Positions 44,118 to 51,772 of a DNA stretch of 63,678 nt are shown here, in pieces; position 1 is the stretch's first letter, and the number at the start of each line of letters is the position of its first letter. A model generated the notes under the pieces. The model made no database searches. It was not told where the DNA came from and was given only the letters and a program-made list of their open reading frames with translations. Position numbers and translations under genes: made by a program. Source of the stretch: Prosthecochloris sp. (GTDB lineage: Bacteria > Bacteroidota > Chlorobiia > Chlorobiales > Chlorobiaceae); the NCBI GenBank assembly GCA_004028745.1, contig RAZP01000023.1, forward strand, positions 1-63,678, read 5' to 3'.

Positions 44118-45041
44118 ATGGAAAAGCCGAGGGCTATAGCAAAAGTATTTAAAAGCAAGCCCGTTACCGAAGGTGCCGGCGTCAATCTCAAACGTGCCTT
44201 TGGTTTCAGTCAGGTCCCCCTCTTCGACCCATTTCTGCTGCTTGATGATTTCCGTTCCGACAATCCTGCCGATTACCTGAAAGGGTTCCCATGGCACCCT
44301 CATCGCGGTATTGAAACCATCACCTACCTCCTTGAAGGAAGCGTCCAACATCATGACAGTCTCGGCAACAAAGGCGTGATTCATCCCGGCGAAGTTCAGT
44401 GGATGACAGCCGGCAGCGGTATCATTCATGAAGAGATGCCTTTCGGCGATAACAAAGGAAACGTCGCGGGATTCCAGTTATGGGCCAATCTTCCGGCATC
44501 AGACAAAATGATCTCCCCGCAATACCGGGATATCAAGACGAGTATGATACCGGAGGCCCGCTTTCAAAACGGAGTTACTGCCCGCGTTATATGCGGAGAA
44601 GCTGCAGGAGTCCCTGGAGCGGTCAGTGGAATCAGAATCGACCCGGAGTACCTCGACGTTACGATCCCTGCCGGAACCACCTGGAACCATATGATAAAAG
44701 AGGGCTATACTGTTTTCACCTATATCATTGCCGGAAAAGGCTATTTCAGCCACAATACGGAACCGTTTTCCTTCGACACCGAAGGGGTAAGCTACTTCGA
44801 CATGGAAACCGGACCGCTTATGGATAACGAAACCCTGGTGCTTTATCGTCGAGACGGTGACCATGTCCACATCTCAACCGAAAGCAGCCCTGTCAGATTT
44901 CTGTTGTTTTCCGGCAAACCTTTGCATGAACCCGTTGCCTGGCACGGTCCGATAGTGATGAATACCCGCGAAGAACTGCAAAAAGCCTTCGAGGAATACA
45001 ACAACGGAACGTTCCTCAAGGAACACCAGGCAAGACCATGA
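44118..45041 (+). CDS. Pirin-family bicupin protein
   Basis: About 307 residues from the ATG at 44118 (MEKPRAIAKVF); a TTG at 44094 is less likely. The N-terminal pirin cupin has the metal ligands in PHRGIETITYLLEG-type context (WHPHRG, EG..QHHDS) and the MTAGSGIIHEE motif. The second cupin is ~180-290. Bacterial pirins are iron proteins with quercetinase-like or regulatory roles, and the biological role is unclear. The stop overlaps the next gene by four bases (ATGA). Confidence 0.9.
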   Translation: MEKPRAIAKVFKSKPVTEGAGVNLKRAFGFSQVPLFDPFLLLDDFRSDNPADYLKGFPWHPHRGIETITYLLEGSVQHHDSLGNKGVIHPGEVQWMTAGSGIIHEEMPFGDNKGNVAGFQLWANLPASDKMISPQYRDIKTSMIPEARFQNGVTARVICGEAAGVPGAVSGIRIDPEYLDVTIPAGTTWNHMIKEGYTVFTYIIAGKGYFSHNTEPFSFDTEGVSYFDMETGPLMDNETLVLYRRDGDHVHISTESSPVRFLLFSGKPLHEPVAWHGPIVMNTREELQKAFEEYNNGTFLKEHQARP

Positions 45042-45673
45042 CCAGAAAAGCGTTATTTGCCGCGGGCAGCGTTGCGGTCTTTCTCTCCATAGCCATCCTG
45101 TCAAGTTTCCTGCTGCCTATACAATCGGTTTCCGACGAGGCAATCCGGTCAGCCCGTCAAGCTGTTTCACAGTATGCACTCAACCACCCCGATGACGCTG
45201 TTCCGCAGCATCTTGCTGTCGTTGATTACACAAAGCCCTCTTTTCTCAAACGGATGGTCATTATCGACTTGAAAACAGGAACAAAAACCTATTACCGTGT
45301 AGCACATGCGAGAAAAACCGGGACACTCCATGCCCGAAAATTTTCAAACATCCCAGGGTCAAACATGAGTAGTCTTGGCCTTTTTAAAACCAGCAGCGCT
45401 TACATGGGAGATCACGGACTCGCCATCAGGCTGCACGGGCTTGATTCATTGAAAAACAGCAACGCTTTTGCAAGAGATATCGTCCTGCACTCGGCGGGAT
45501 ATGTCTCGATTCCTGTTATCATCGAGAACATTCTGACGCTCAACGGTCCGAGAATCGGCAGAAGCAACGGCTGCTTCGTCGTTGCACCCTCGAAAATCGA
45601 GGAAGTCGTCGACAAGCTCAGCCGGAATGGGTTTCTTTATGCATATGGTAAGGCAGAAACGAGTGACGAGTGA
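45038..45673 (+). CDS. Murein L,D-transpeptidase catalytic-domain protein (YkuD_2)
   Basis: 211 residues with an N-terminal membrane anchor/signal (~5-27). The catalytic part has HSAGYVSIP (His151) and GRSNGCFVV (Cys179), matching the YkuD_2 variant of L,D-transpeptidase. Such proteins cross-link or trim peptidoglycan in the periplasm. The last codons (GAA ACG AGT GAC GAG TGA) are part of a GTGACGA heptamer tract (45657-45676), so the repeat supplies the C-terminus and stop. It overlaps the pirin gene by four bases. Confidence 0.85.
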   Translation: MTRKALFAAGSVAVFLSIAILSSFLLPIQSVSDEAIRSARQAVSQYALNHPDDAVPQHLAVVDYTKPSFLKRMVIIDLKTGTKTYYRVAHARKTGTLHARKFSNIPGSNMSSLGLFKTSSAYMGDHGLAIRLHGLDSLKNSNAFARDIVLHSAGYVSIPVIIENILTLNGPRIGRSNGCFVVAPSKIEEVVDKLSRNGFLYAYGKAETSDE

Positions 45674-45705
45674 CAAGATGATAGTCTATAGTTGAAAACA
45701 AGCGA

Positions 45706-45845
45706 GGATGCTTCAAAAATGAGGGTTTTTGGTCAAGATCAAGGAGTGTTCAGAAACCGAAGCGGAGCGTATGTTTGAATACGTGAGCATCGGAAGTCTG
45801 AACACGACGCAGAGATTGGGCAAAAGGATCATTTTTGAGGCATCC
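45706..45845. repeat. Second palindromic element family, between ldt and nadA
   Basis: GGATGCTTCAAAAATGA and TCATTTTTGAGGCATCC are near-perfect 17-bp ends. Inside, TGTTCAGA/TCTGAACA and CGTAT-GTTTGA-ATACG pair, so the element is a long interrupted hairpin with the same layout as the GGGCACC family. Its last base is the first base of the nadA stop codon complement; it could terminate both convergent transcripts. Confidence 0.8.
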
Positions 45846-46783
45846 TAAGACATTTCGAGCATGCGCAAGATGGGCCTCAGCGCCGCCTGGCGAAGTCCTT
45901 CTTCAACTATAATCCGAGGCCGTCGTTTTTCCATGCATTCGTAGAGCTTTTCAAGAGTGTTCTGCTTCATCTGTGTGCAGGTACTCCACGGCTGCGATGC
46001 ATCCTTCGGAGCGGGAATAAAGGTTTTTCCAGGCGCTCGTTTCCGCATTTCGTATAGAATGCCCGGCTCGGTAGCTACTATGAAAACCCTGTTCTTGCTG
46101 TTTTCGGTATAGTTGAGCAACCCGCTGGTGGACCCTATGAAGTCCGCATGTTCCAGAACCTCCTCACGACACTCTGGATGAGCTATCAGTTCGGCTCCCT
46201 GATACTTCTCAACAGCTTTTCTTATAACATCCCAGCTGAAAGCATCGTGGACGTAACAGTAACCCTGCCAAAGAATCATTTTTCTCTCGAGCTTTCTCAT
46301 GATATATCCGCCGAGGTTTCTATCCGGGCCGAAGATAATTTCCTTGTCTTCAGGAATCTGGCGCACGATACGCTCAGCGTTGGAAGAAGTACAGATAATA
46401 TCTGACTCAGCTTTGATTTCTGCTGTAGAGTTGATATAGCTTATAACTACAGCGCCGGGATACTCTGCCTTGAACACCCTGAACTCATCCGCAGGGCAGC
46501 TGTCGGCAAGCGGACACCCTGCTCGGTCGTCGGGCATAAGCACAACCTTGTCAGGGTTGAGAATACTTGCTGTTTCGCCCATGAAATAAACACCTGCAAA
46601 TACAATGACATCTGCATCAGTACTTTCCGCGGCACGGGCAAGGGCAAGGCTGTCCCCAACAATATCCGCTACGTCCTGGACCTCGGGAATCGTGTAATAG
46701 TGGGCAAGAATAATTGCCCGCATTTCTTTTCTCAGTCTTTCAATGCGCTCAACAAGATCTTTTTTTTGCTCATTGCCAGGCAT
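45845..46783 (-). CDS. nadA: Quinolinate synthase A
   Basis: About 312 residues from the ATG at 46783, preceded by GGAG; a second ATG nine codons upstream (46810) is possible. ILAHYYTIPEVQDVADIVGDS, FMGETASILNP and GCPLADSCPAD are NadA motifs, and conserved cysteines for the [4Fe-4S] cluster are present. It condenses iminoaspartate (from NadB, 57615) with dihydroxyacetone phosphate. A palindrome abuts its stop codon. Confidence 0.95.
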   Translation of the reverse strand: MPGNEQKKDLVERIERLRKEMRAIILAHYYTIPEVQDVADIVGDSLALARAAESTDADVIVFAGVYFMGETASILNPDKVVLMPDDRAGCPLADSCPADEFRVFKAEYPGAVVISYINSTAEIKAESDIICTSSNAERIVRQIPEDKEIIFGPDRNLGGYIMRKLERKMILWQGYCYVHDAFSWDVIRKAVEKYQGAELIAHPECREEVLEHADFIGSTSGLLNYTENSKNRVFIVATEPGILYEMRKRAPGKTFIPAPKDASQPWSTCTQMKQNTLEKLYECMEKRRPRIIVEEGLRQAALRPILRMLEMS

Positions 46784-46861
46784 ATCGTTCTCTACTCCAA
46801 ATACTGTCATGATAAAGCGGGGAAAAATTGCACCATAATCCAGTCCGTGAAAAACGGTGGA

Positions 46862-47245
46862 TTATTTCAGATAGTATTCAAGCTCATCGTCCTCCCTGAT
46901 AAGCAACAGGATAGCTGCGTGAGGGACAATGAGATACTTTTCCCCCTCATACTCAATCTCGTGCGCACTGCTTTGGATAAATATGGCCAGATCACCGACT
47001 TTTGCCTGGAGGGGAATATACTGGGGCGTGGAAATCTCTTCCATCCAAGGCTCGTCACTTTCCGGAGGAGGACCGACGGGATACCCCGGGCCGATTTTCA
47101 GCACGTAACCGCTCTGTATTTTCTCTTTTTCTTGAACGCCGGGGGGCAAATATATGCCCGACTTGGTTCTGTCATCACCCGATCTGGGCTTTATCAGCAC
47201 CCTGTCCCCAACTACAACAAATTTGTCAGTTACGTTTAAACTCAT
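46862..47245 (-). CDS. GroES-like co-chaperonin family protein with an insert
   Basis: 127 residues from the ATG at 47245 (MSLNVTDKFVVVGDRVLIKP); the frame is open upstream but family fit begins here. The chaperonin-10 fold is recognisable: VLIKPRSGDD, SGIYLPP in the mobile-loop position, GYVLKIGPG, VGDLAIF, EYEGEKYLIV. It is ~30 residues longer than GroES, with GYPVGPPPESDEPWMEE and neighbours inserted before the second half. No groEL is adjacent. It may be a specialised co-chaperonin; function is inferred. Confidence 0.75.
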   Translation of the reverse strand: MSLNVTDKFVVVGDRVLIKPRSGDDRTKSGIYLPPGVQEKEKIQSGYVLKIGPGYPVGPPPESDEPWMEEISTPQYIPLQAKVGDLAIFIQSSAHEIEYEGEKYLIVPHAAILLLIREDDELEYYLK

Positions 47246-47387
47246 AATTTTAAAGCATTCCCGCTGTATACTACTATAAACCGGTAAATTTAATAAAATC
47301 AAGGTGCCTGCCAAATCAGTCCGATCCGCATGGCCCAAACATGTAGATTCAGGCGATAACGGCACCGCCGGCAGCCATTAACCCAGG

Positions 47388-48263
47388 ATGGAACATAACG
47401 AGAGAATCCTTTCAGAACAAAATTTCAAAGGCGGGAGAGCAAGAAAAAGGCTGAAGTATGCCGTAGTAATCACAGGAGTTATCTTTCTTGTTGAGCTTGT
47501 CGGAGGATGGATATCCGGGAGTCTTGCACTCATGGCCGATGCCGGACATATGGCTACCGATCTTTTCGCCCTGCTGATCAGTTATCTTGCTATTACATTC
47601 AGTGCAAAACCTTCCACCAAACAACGTTCATACGGCTATCTCAGGCTTGAGATCATAGCGGCCCTGATCAACGGGGTCATCCTTTGCATCGCAGCTCTTT
47701 TTGTGATTATCGAAGCATGGAAACGCATCTCGCTCCCGAAAGAAATTGAAACCCTGGAAATGTTGTTTTTCGGCATGATAGGTCTTGCGGCAAATGTCAT
47801 CAACGCGGTCTCACTCAGAAGGGAAAAAGACAGCAGTGTCAATGTCAAAGCTGCATATGTTCATATATTAAGCGATCTTGCAGGATCTTTCGGTGTTGTG
47901 GGCGGCGCGATTCTGATACGACTGACCGGGTGGGTGATCCTGGATAGTCTTATCAGCTTTTTTATTGCCCTTCTCATCGTACGAAGTGCGTTGAACATTA
48001 TTAAAGAGGCTGTGAACGTGCTCATGGAATCGGTACCGAAAGAACTGGACATCGGAGACATCGAACAAACCCTGCTGCACTTCGATCATGTTGAGGGTCT
48101 CCATGATCTGCATGTCTGGGCGCTTACAAGCGGGGTAAATGCATTGAGCTGCCACCTGCGCGTAGATGATCTGCATGAGGGACAGAAACTTCTCGTGTCT
48201 ATTCATGGAGAGTTAAAGGAAAAGTTTAATATTGATCATGTAACGATTCAGCTTGAAGATTGA
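47388..48263 (+). CDS. Cation diffusion facilitator (zinc/cobalt efflux)
   Basis: 291 residues with six membrane helices. Metal ligands are MADAGHMATDL (HxxxD) in helix 2 and HILSDLAGS in helix 5. The first ten or so residues are hydrophilic. The C-terminal cytoplasmic domain (SVPKELDIGDIEQTLLH, HVEGLHDLHVWAL) is the CzcD/ZitB type. It exports divalent metal in exchange for protons. It is divergent from the GroES-like gene. Confidence 0.92.
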   Translation: MEHNERILSEQNFKGGRARKRLKYAVVITGVIFLVELVGGWISGSLALMADAGHMATDLFALLISYLAITFSAKPSTKQRSYGYLRLEIIAALINGVILCIAALFVIIEAWKRISLPKEIETLEMLFFGMIGLAANVINAVSLRREKDSSVNVKAAYVHILSDLAGSFGVVGGAILIRLTGWVILDSLISFFIALLIVRSALNIIKEAVNVLMESVPKELDIGDIEQTLLHFDHVEGLHDLHVWALTSGVNALSCHLRVDDLHEGQKLLVSIHGELKEKFNIDHVTIQLED

Positions 48264-48305
48264 TGTTACCTGAAAGAGAGAACAAGCAATCCCCTGATAA
48301 ACGAC

Positions 48306-49163
48306 GTGACGAAGTTTTTTAGATTTTTCAACAACAACGCCTACTTGCTCCTGCTGCTCTACTGTAGCATAGCAGGACTACTCATCAAGTTTGAGGACAG
48401 CTATTCCCTCAAAAACCTCCTGTCAAGAGGCACTGAACTGAGAGCTTTTATATCACAGCGGTTGAGCGATATAAACCTTTATTTCAATCTTAATGAAGAA
48501 AACGAAAAACTGACTCTGCAGAACTCGAAATTGATCGCGGACGTCATCGCACAAGGCAATATTTTAAGGGATTCGGCCAGTGTCAACCATACGGCTCGCT
48601 TTATTGCCGACAAACCGATCAGCTTCACTCCGGCCCGAGTCGTTGAACGAAGATTCAACACCAGGGAGAATGTGCTGATTATCAACGCCGGATCGAAACA
48701 GGGCTTAGAGCCGGATATGGCAGTTCTCACTCCCGATGGGCTCGTGGGAAGAGTTATTCAGGTTTCGAATAATTACGCGAAGGTTATGCCTGTGATACAT
48801 TCGGAATTCAGTGTAAGCGTTGTATCCGGCAGCAACAATACACATGGGATACTGAGATGGAACGGAGAACAGGAACAGATTGCACAGATACATTATGTTC
48901 CTTTGAGCAGCTCGATCCAGGCTCAGGAAGCCGTTTACACGGCCGATTTCAGTACCTTTGCCCTGCGCGGAATACCTGTAGGAAAGGTTTTGGAAGTCGT
49001 ACCGGAAAAACAGTTTTACAGGATCAATGTTCTGCTGGGGGTTAACTTTTCTGCCTTGACCTACGTGCTGGTTGCCAGGAAAACAGCAGATCCTGAAAAA
49101 GTCGGGCTGATGCGTGATGACACAGGTGAAAATCAAGGAATACAGTCGAAAAACAAACCGTAA
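48306..49163 (+). CDS. mreC: Rod-shape-determining protein MreC
   Basis: 285 residues: a short cytoplasmic tail, one membrane helix (~12-28), a coiled coil (~55-80) and a periplasmic two-lobe beta domain with VINAGSKQGLEPDMAVLTPDG-type residues (INAGSKQGLEPDMAV, GLVGRVI). MreC organises the elongation complex with PBP2 and MreD. The start is GTG. It heads mreC-mreD, with mrdA following 294 bases later. Confidence 0.95.
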   Translation: MTKFFRFFNNNAYLLLLLYCSIAGLLIKFEDSYSLKNLLSRGTELRAFISQRLSDINLYFNLNEENEKLTLQNSKLIADVIAQGNILRDSASVNHTARFIADKPISFTPARVVERRFNTRENVLIINAGSKQGLEPDMAVLTPDGLVGRVIQVSNNYAKVMPVIHSEFSVSVVSGSNNTHGILRWNGEQEQIAQIHYVPLSSSIQAQEAVYTADFSTFALRGIPVGKVLEVVPEKQFYRINVLLGVNFSALTYVLVARKTADPEKVGLMRDDTGENQGIQSKNKP

Positions 49164-49174
49164 AAGAAAAAAAC

Positions 49175-49669
49175 GTGTTTAAAAATACAATAATCGACAG
49201 TGTTCTGCTCATAGTGCTCTGCATCGTACAGCAGTATGCGGTTTCACGCTTGGTCATTTTCGGTGTGCTTCCTGATATTGTGACCGTTTACATTGCTTTC
49301 TCGGCCATCAGATACGGACAAAAACAGGGCACCACCTATGGTTTCATCGCGGGTCTCGCAACAGGAGTTCTGAGCGGCAATATGGGAATCGAAACGCTTT
49401 CAAAAACCATAGAAGGTTTCGTTGCCGGTTATTTCCATATCCCGGAAACCAGTCATGCCTCCGCGCTGCAGAAAAAACAAATGTTTTACAAGGGCGTTTT
49501 GCTGGCGAGCCTTGTAGGAAGAACACTTTACACATTGATGATCAACGTGCTGTCACTACCGACGACCTGGCACATTATCTATTCGATCGGGGTGGCGACC
49601 CTGTTTACCATGATCGTTGCAGTGTTTGCGTATCAACTGTTTTTCAAAAAAATTCTCGTGAACAATTAG
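49175..49669 (+). CDS. mreD: Rod-shape-determining protein MreD
   Basis: 164 residues with five membrane segments and no soluble domain, immediately after mreC; FGVLPDIVTVYIAFSAIRYG and GFIAGLATGVLSG are MreD-like. The start is GTG, 11 bases after mreC. MreD is a membrane partner of MreC in rod elongation. Sequence identity to the family is modest, so the call rests partly on position. Confidence 0.85.
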   Translation: MFKNTIIDSVLLIVLCIVQQYAVSRLVIFGVLPDIVTVYIAFSAIRYGQKQGTTYGFIAGLATGVLSGNMGIETLSKTIEGFVAGYFHIPETSHASALQKKQMFYKGVLLASLVGRTLYTLMINVLSLPTTWHIIYSIGVATLFTMIVAVFAYQLFFKKILVNN

Positions 49670-49679
49670 CTCATATCCA

Positions 49680-49915
49680 AGTAACGAGTAACAGGGGAAA
49701 GTCAAAATTCAAAGGTCAAAAGTGAGAAGGGCCTGAAGGCCGGATGGCTGGATAGCCGTTTTTTTCGAGTACGATTACGAGTACCGCTTCGCTGATAGAG
49801 TGACAAGTGACCAGTAACGAGTGACAAGAAATCGAACCGTAAAGCAACACAGTCGGGCTACTGAACTATCAAGCTTGTTTTGACTTTTAACTTTTGAATT
49901 TTGACTTTCCTCTCG
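49680..49915. repeat. Mosaic spacer between mreD and mrdA
   Basis: Runs AAAGTCAAAATTCAAAGGTC heptamers (49698-49727), GGCCGGATGGCTGGATAGCC octamers (49738-49760), the ACGATTACGAGTACCGCTTC hexamer module (49770-49796), AGTGACAAGTGACCAGTAAC heptamers (49796-49830) and TTTTGACTTTT heptamers (49880-49912). No gene in the 294-base gap. Confidence 0.8.
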
Positions 49916-49926
49916 TCTCTTGTCAC

Positions 49927-49963
49927 TGCTATTCAGCACAATTTGAAATGCTCGGTTTAGGTC
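49927..49963 (+). repeat. CAATTTGAAATGCTCGGTTTAGG word ending at the mrdA start codon
   Basis: The segment reads CTGCTATTCAGCACAATTTG then AAATGCTCGGTTTAGGTC and is followed directly by the mrdA ATG. It matches the minus-strand copy at 24902-24938 and shares the ending (A/G)GTTTAGG with murA and hypD leaders. Confidence 0.55.
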
Positions 49964-51772
49964 ATGGATAAAATTCAGCAAAAAGCTTTAACTGCTTCAT
50001 TGGTTGTCATAGCGGTTTTTGCTGTTCTTTTTTTGCGGCTCATATATCTCCAGGTTTTCGAATACAAGGAACTGGGCTCGATTTCAGATGCAAACAGTCT
50101 GAGAAGAATATGGATACAGCCTCCGCGAGGACGAATGATTGATCGTAACGGCACCATAGTAGTCGACAATCAACCACTGTATACCGTCAAAGTCATTCCA
50201 TCCGAATTTACGGATTCACTGAAAAAGAGTACTCTTGCCTCCCTGCTTCACATCACTGGGGAAGAACTGATGGAAAGAATACAGAAAGGATTCAAATACA
50301 ACCGTTTTTCACCTGTTGCGGTTGGCAGAGACATCGAGCCGCAGGAAATGATGCGTCTCAGTGAAAACCTCTGGCAGCTCCCGGGTGTGATGATTGAGGT
50401 GGAAAACAAGAGAAAATATCCGTTACAGATTAATGCATCGCACACTTTCGGTTATCTGAATTTCATCTCCAAAGACCAGCTCGAAGAGATGGCTGACAAA
50501 GGCTACACCCCGGACGATAAAACCGGCAGCAAAGGACTCGAGAAACAATACGAAGATCATCTGAGAGGAGAAAAAGGAGCACGTTTCGAGCTGGTTAACT
50601 CAATCGGCAAGTTTGCCGGCAAATTTGAAAATGGTGCAAGGGATCAACCGTTCATTAACGGTAGTGACCTCTACCTTACTCTTGATGCCGGCCTGCAGAA
50701 ACTCGCAGAAGATTTGCTGAAAGAAACGGAAAAATCCGGAGCCGTGGTAGCCATCGATCCCAATGATGGCGGGATTCTCGCCATGACCAGTCAGCCCGAC
50801 TACGAACTGGAAATCCTCAATGGCAAAACCGACAGTGAGAGATGGACAGGGATAGTTCGTGACCCTGACAAACCGCTGTTCAACAGAGCGATACAAGCAG
50901 CCTATCCGCCGGGGTCGGTATATAAACTCCTGCTGGCCATAGCTGCACTTGAAGAAAATGTTATAACACCTGAAAAAAAAATTTACTGCACCGGCGTGTT
51001 TCGACTGGGGAGAGGTCGTTTTCTTTGTCACGGTGGGCAGGGACACGGACCGGTCAATCTGGAGCGTTCCATTATAGAGTCATGCAACACTTACTACTAT
51101 AATCTCATATTCGATCTCGGATTCGAGAAATGGACCAAGTATGGAAAGATGCTCGGATTTGGGAAAACTACCGGCATCGACCTCCCCGGCGAACGTTCAT
51201 CGCCCCTTCCTTCTGTTGAATACTACGACAAACGGTATGGAAAAGGCAAATGGACCAAAGGATATCTGGTCAGCCTCGCTATCGGCCAGGGTGAATTGAA
51301 CACAACGCCTCTTCAGCTCGCGGCATTCGCCGCCACAGTCGCCAATAAAGGCACCCGGCACCAACCGCACCTTGTCAAAGGGTACCGGCCAAAAAGCAGC
51401 GACAACATTGTACCGCTTGAATTCACGAAAAAGAAGCTGCCTATCTCCGAAAAAACTTTTGAAAGAGTCCACCAGGCAATGTATGGTGTTGTTGAAAGAG
51501 GAACCGGAAGGCTGGCAGCCGTAAAAAACGTCAAGGTCGCCGGAAAGACCGGCACGGCACAAAACCCTCATGGAAAAGATCACGCATGGTTTGTAGCTTT
51601 TGCCCCACTTGAAAAGCCGACAATTGCACTTGCCGTGCTTGTTGAAAACGCCGGTTACGGTGGAAGCGTCTCCGCACCTATAGCCGGAAAGCTGATTAAT
51701 TATTATGTTAACGGCCCCGATACCATTGCAGCGAAGGGCAGCAAAACAGGATCTCAGGAGAATGATTTATAA
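49964..51772 (+). CDS. mrdA: Penicillin-binding protein 2
   Basis: 602 residues: one membrane helix (~10-30), a PBP dimerisation domain (~50-225, WIQPPRGRMIDRNGTI) and a transpeptidase domain with S318-V-Y-K, S373-C-N and K528-T-G. It cross-links peptidoglycan during elongation alongside MreCD. rodA, often next in line, is absent; a flavin oxidase gene overlaps its last 11 bases instead. Start codon is preceded by the TTTAGG word rather than a clear GGAGG. Confidence 0.96.
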   Translation: MDKIQQKALTASLVVIAVFAVLFLRLIYLQVFEYKELGSISDANSLRRIWIQPPRGRMIDRNGTIVVDNQPLYTVKVIPSEFTDSLKKSTLASLLHITGEELMERIQKGFKYNRFSPVAVGRDIEPQEMMRLSENLWQLPGVMIEVENKRKYPLQINASHTFGYLNFISKDQLEEMADKGYTPDDKTGSKGLEKQYEDHLRGEKGARFELVNSIGKFAGKFENGARDQPFINGSDLYLTLDAGLQKLAEDLLKETEKSGAVVAIDPNDGGILAMTSQPDYELEILNGKTDSERWTGIVRDPDKPLFNRAIQAAYPPGSVYKLLLAIAALEENVITPEKKIYCTGVFRLGRGRFLCHGGQGHGPVNLERSIIESCNTYYYNLIFDLGFEKWTKYGKMLGFGKTTGIDLPGERSSPLPSVEYYDKRYGKGKWTKGYLVSLAIGQGELNTTPLQLAAFAATVANKGTRHQPHLVKGYRPKSSDNIVPLEFTKKKLPISEKTFERVHQAMYGVVERGTGRLAAVKNVKVAGKTGTAQNPHGKDHAWFVAFAPLEKPTIALAVLVENAGYGGSVSAPIAGKLINYYVNGPDTIAAKGSKTGSQENDL

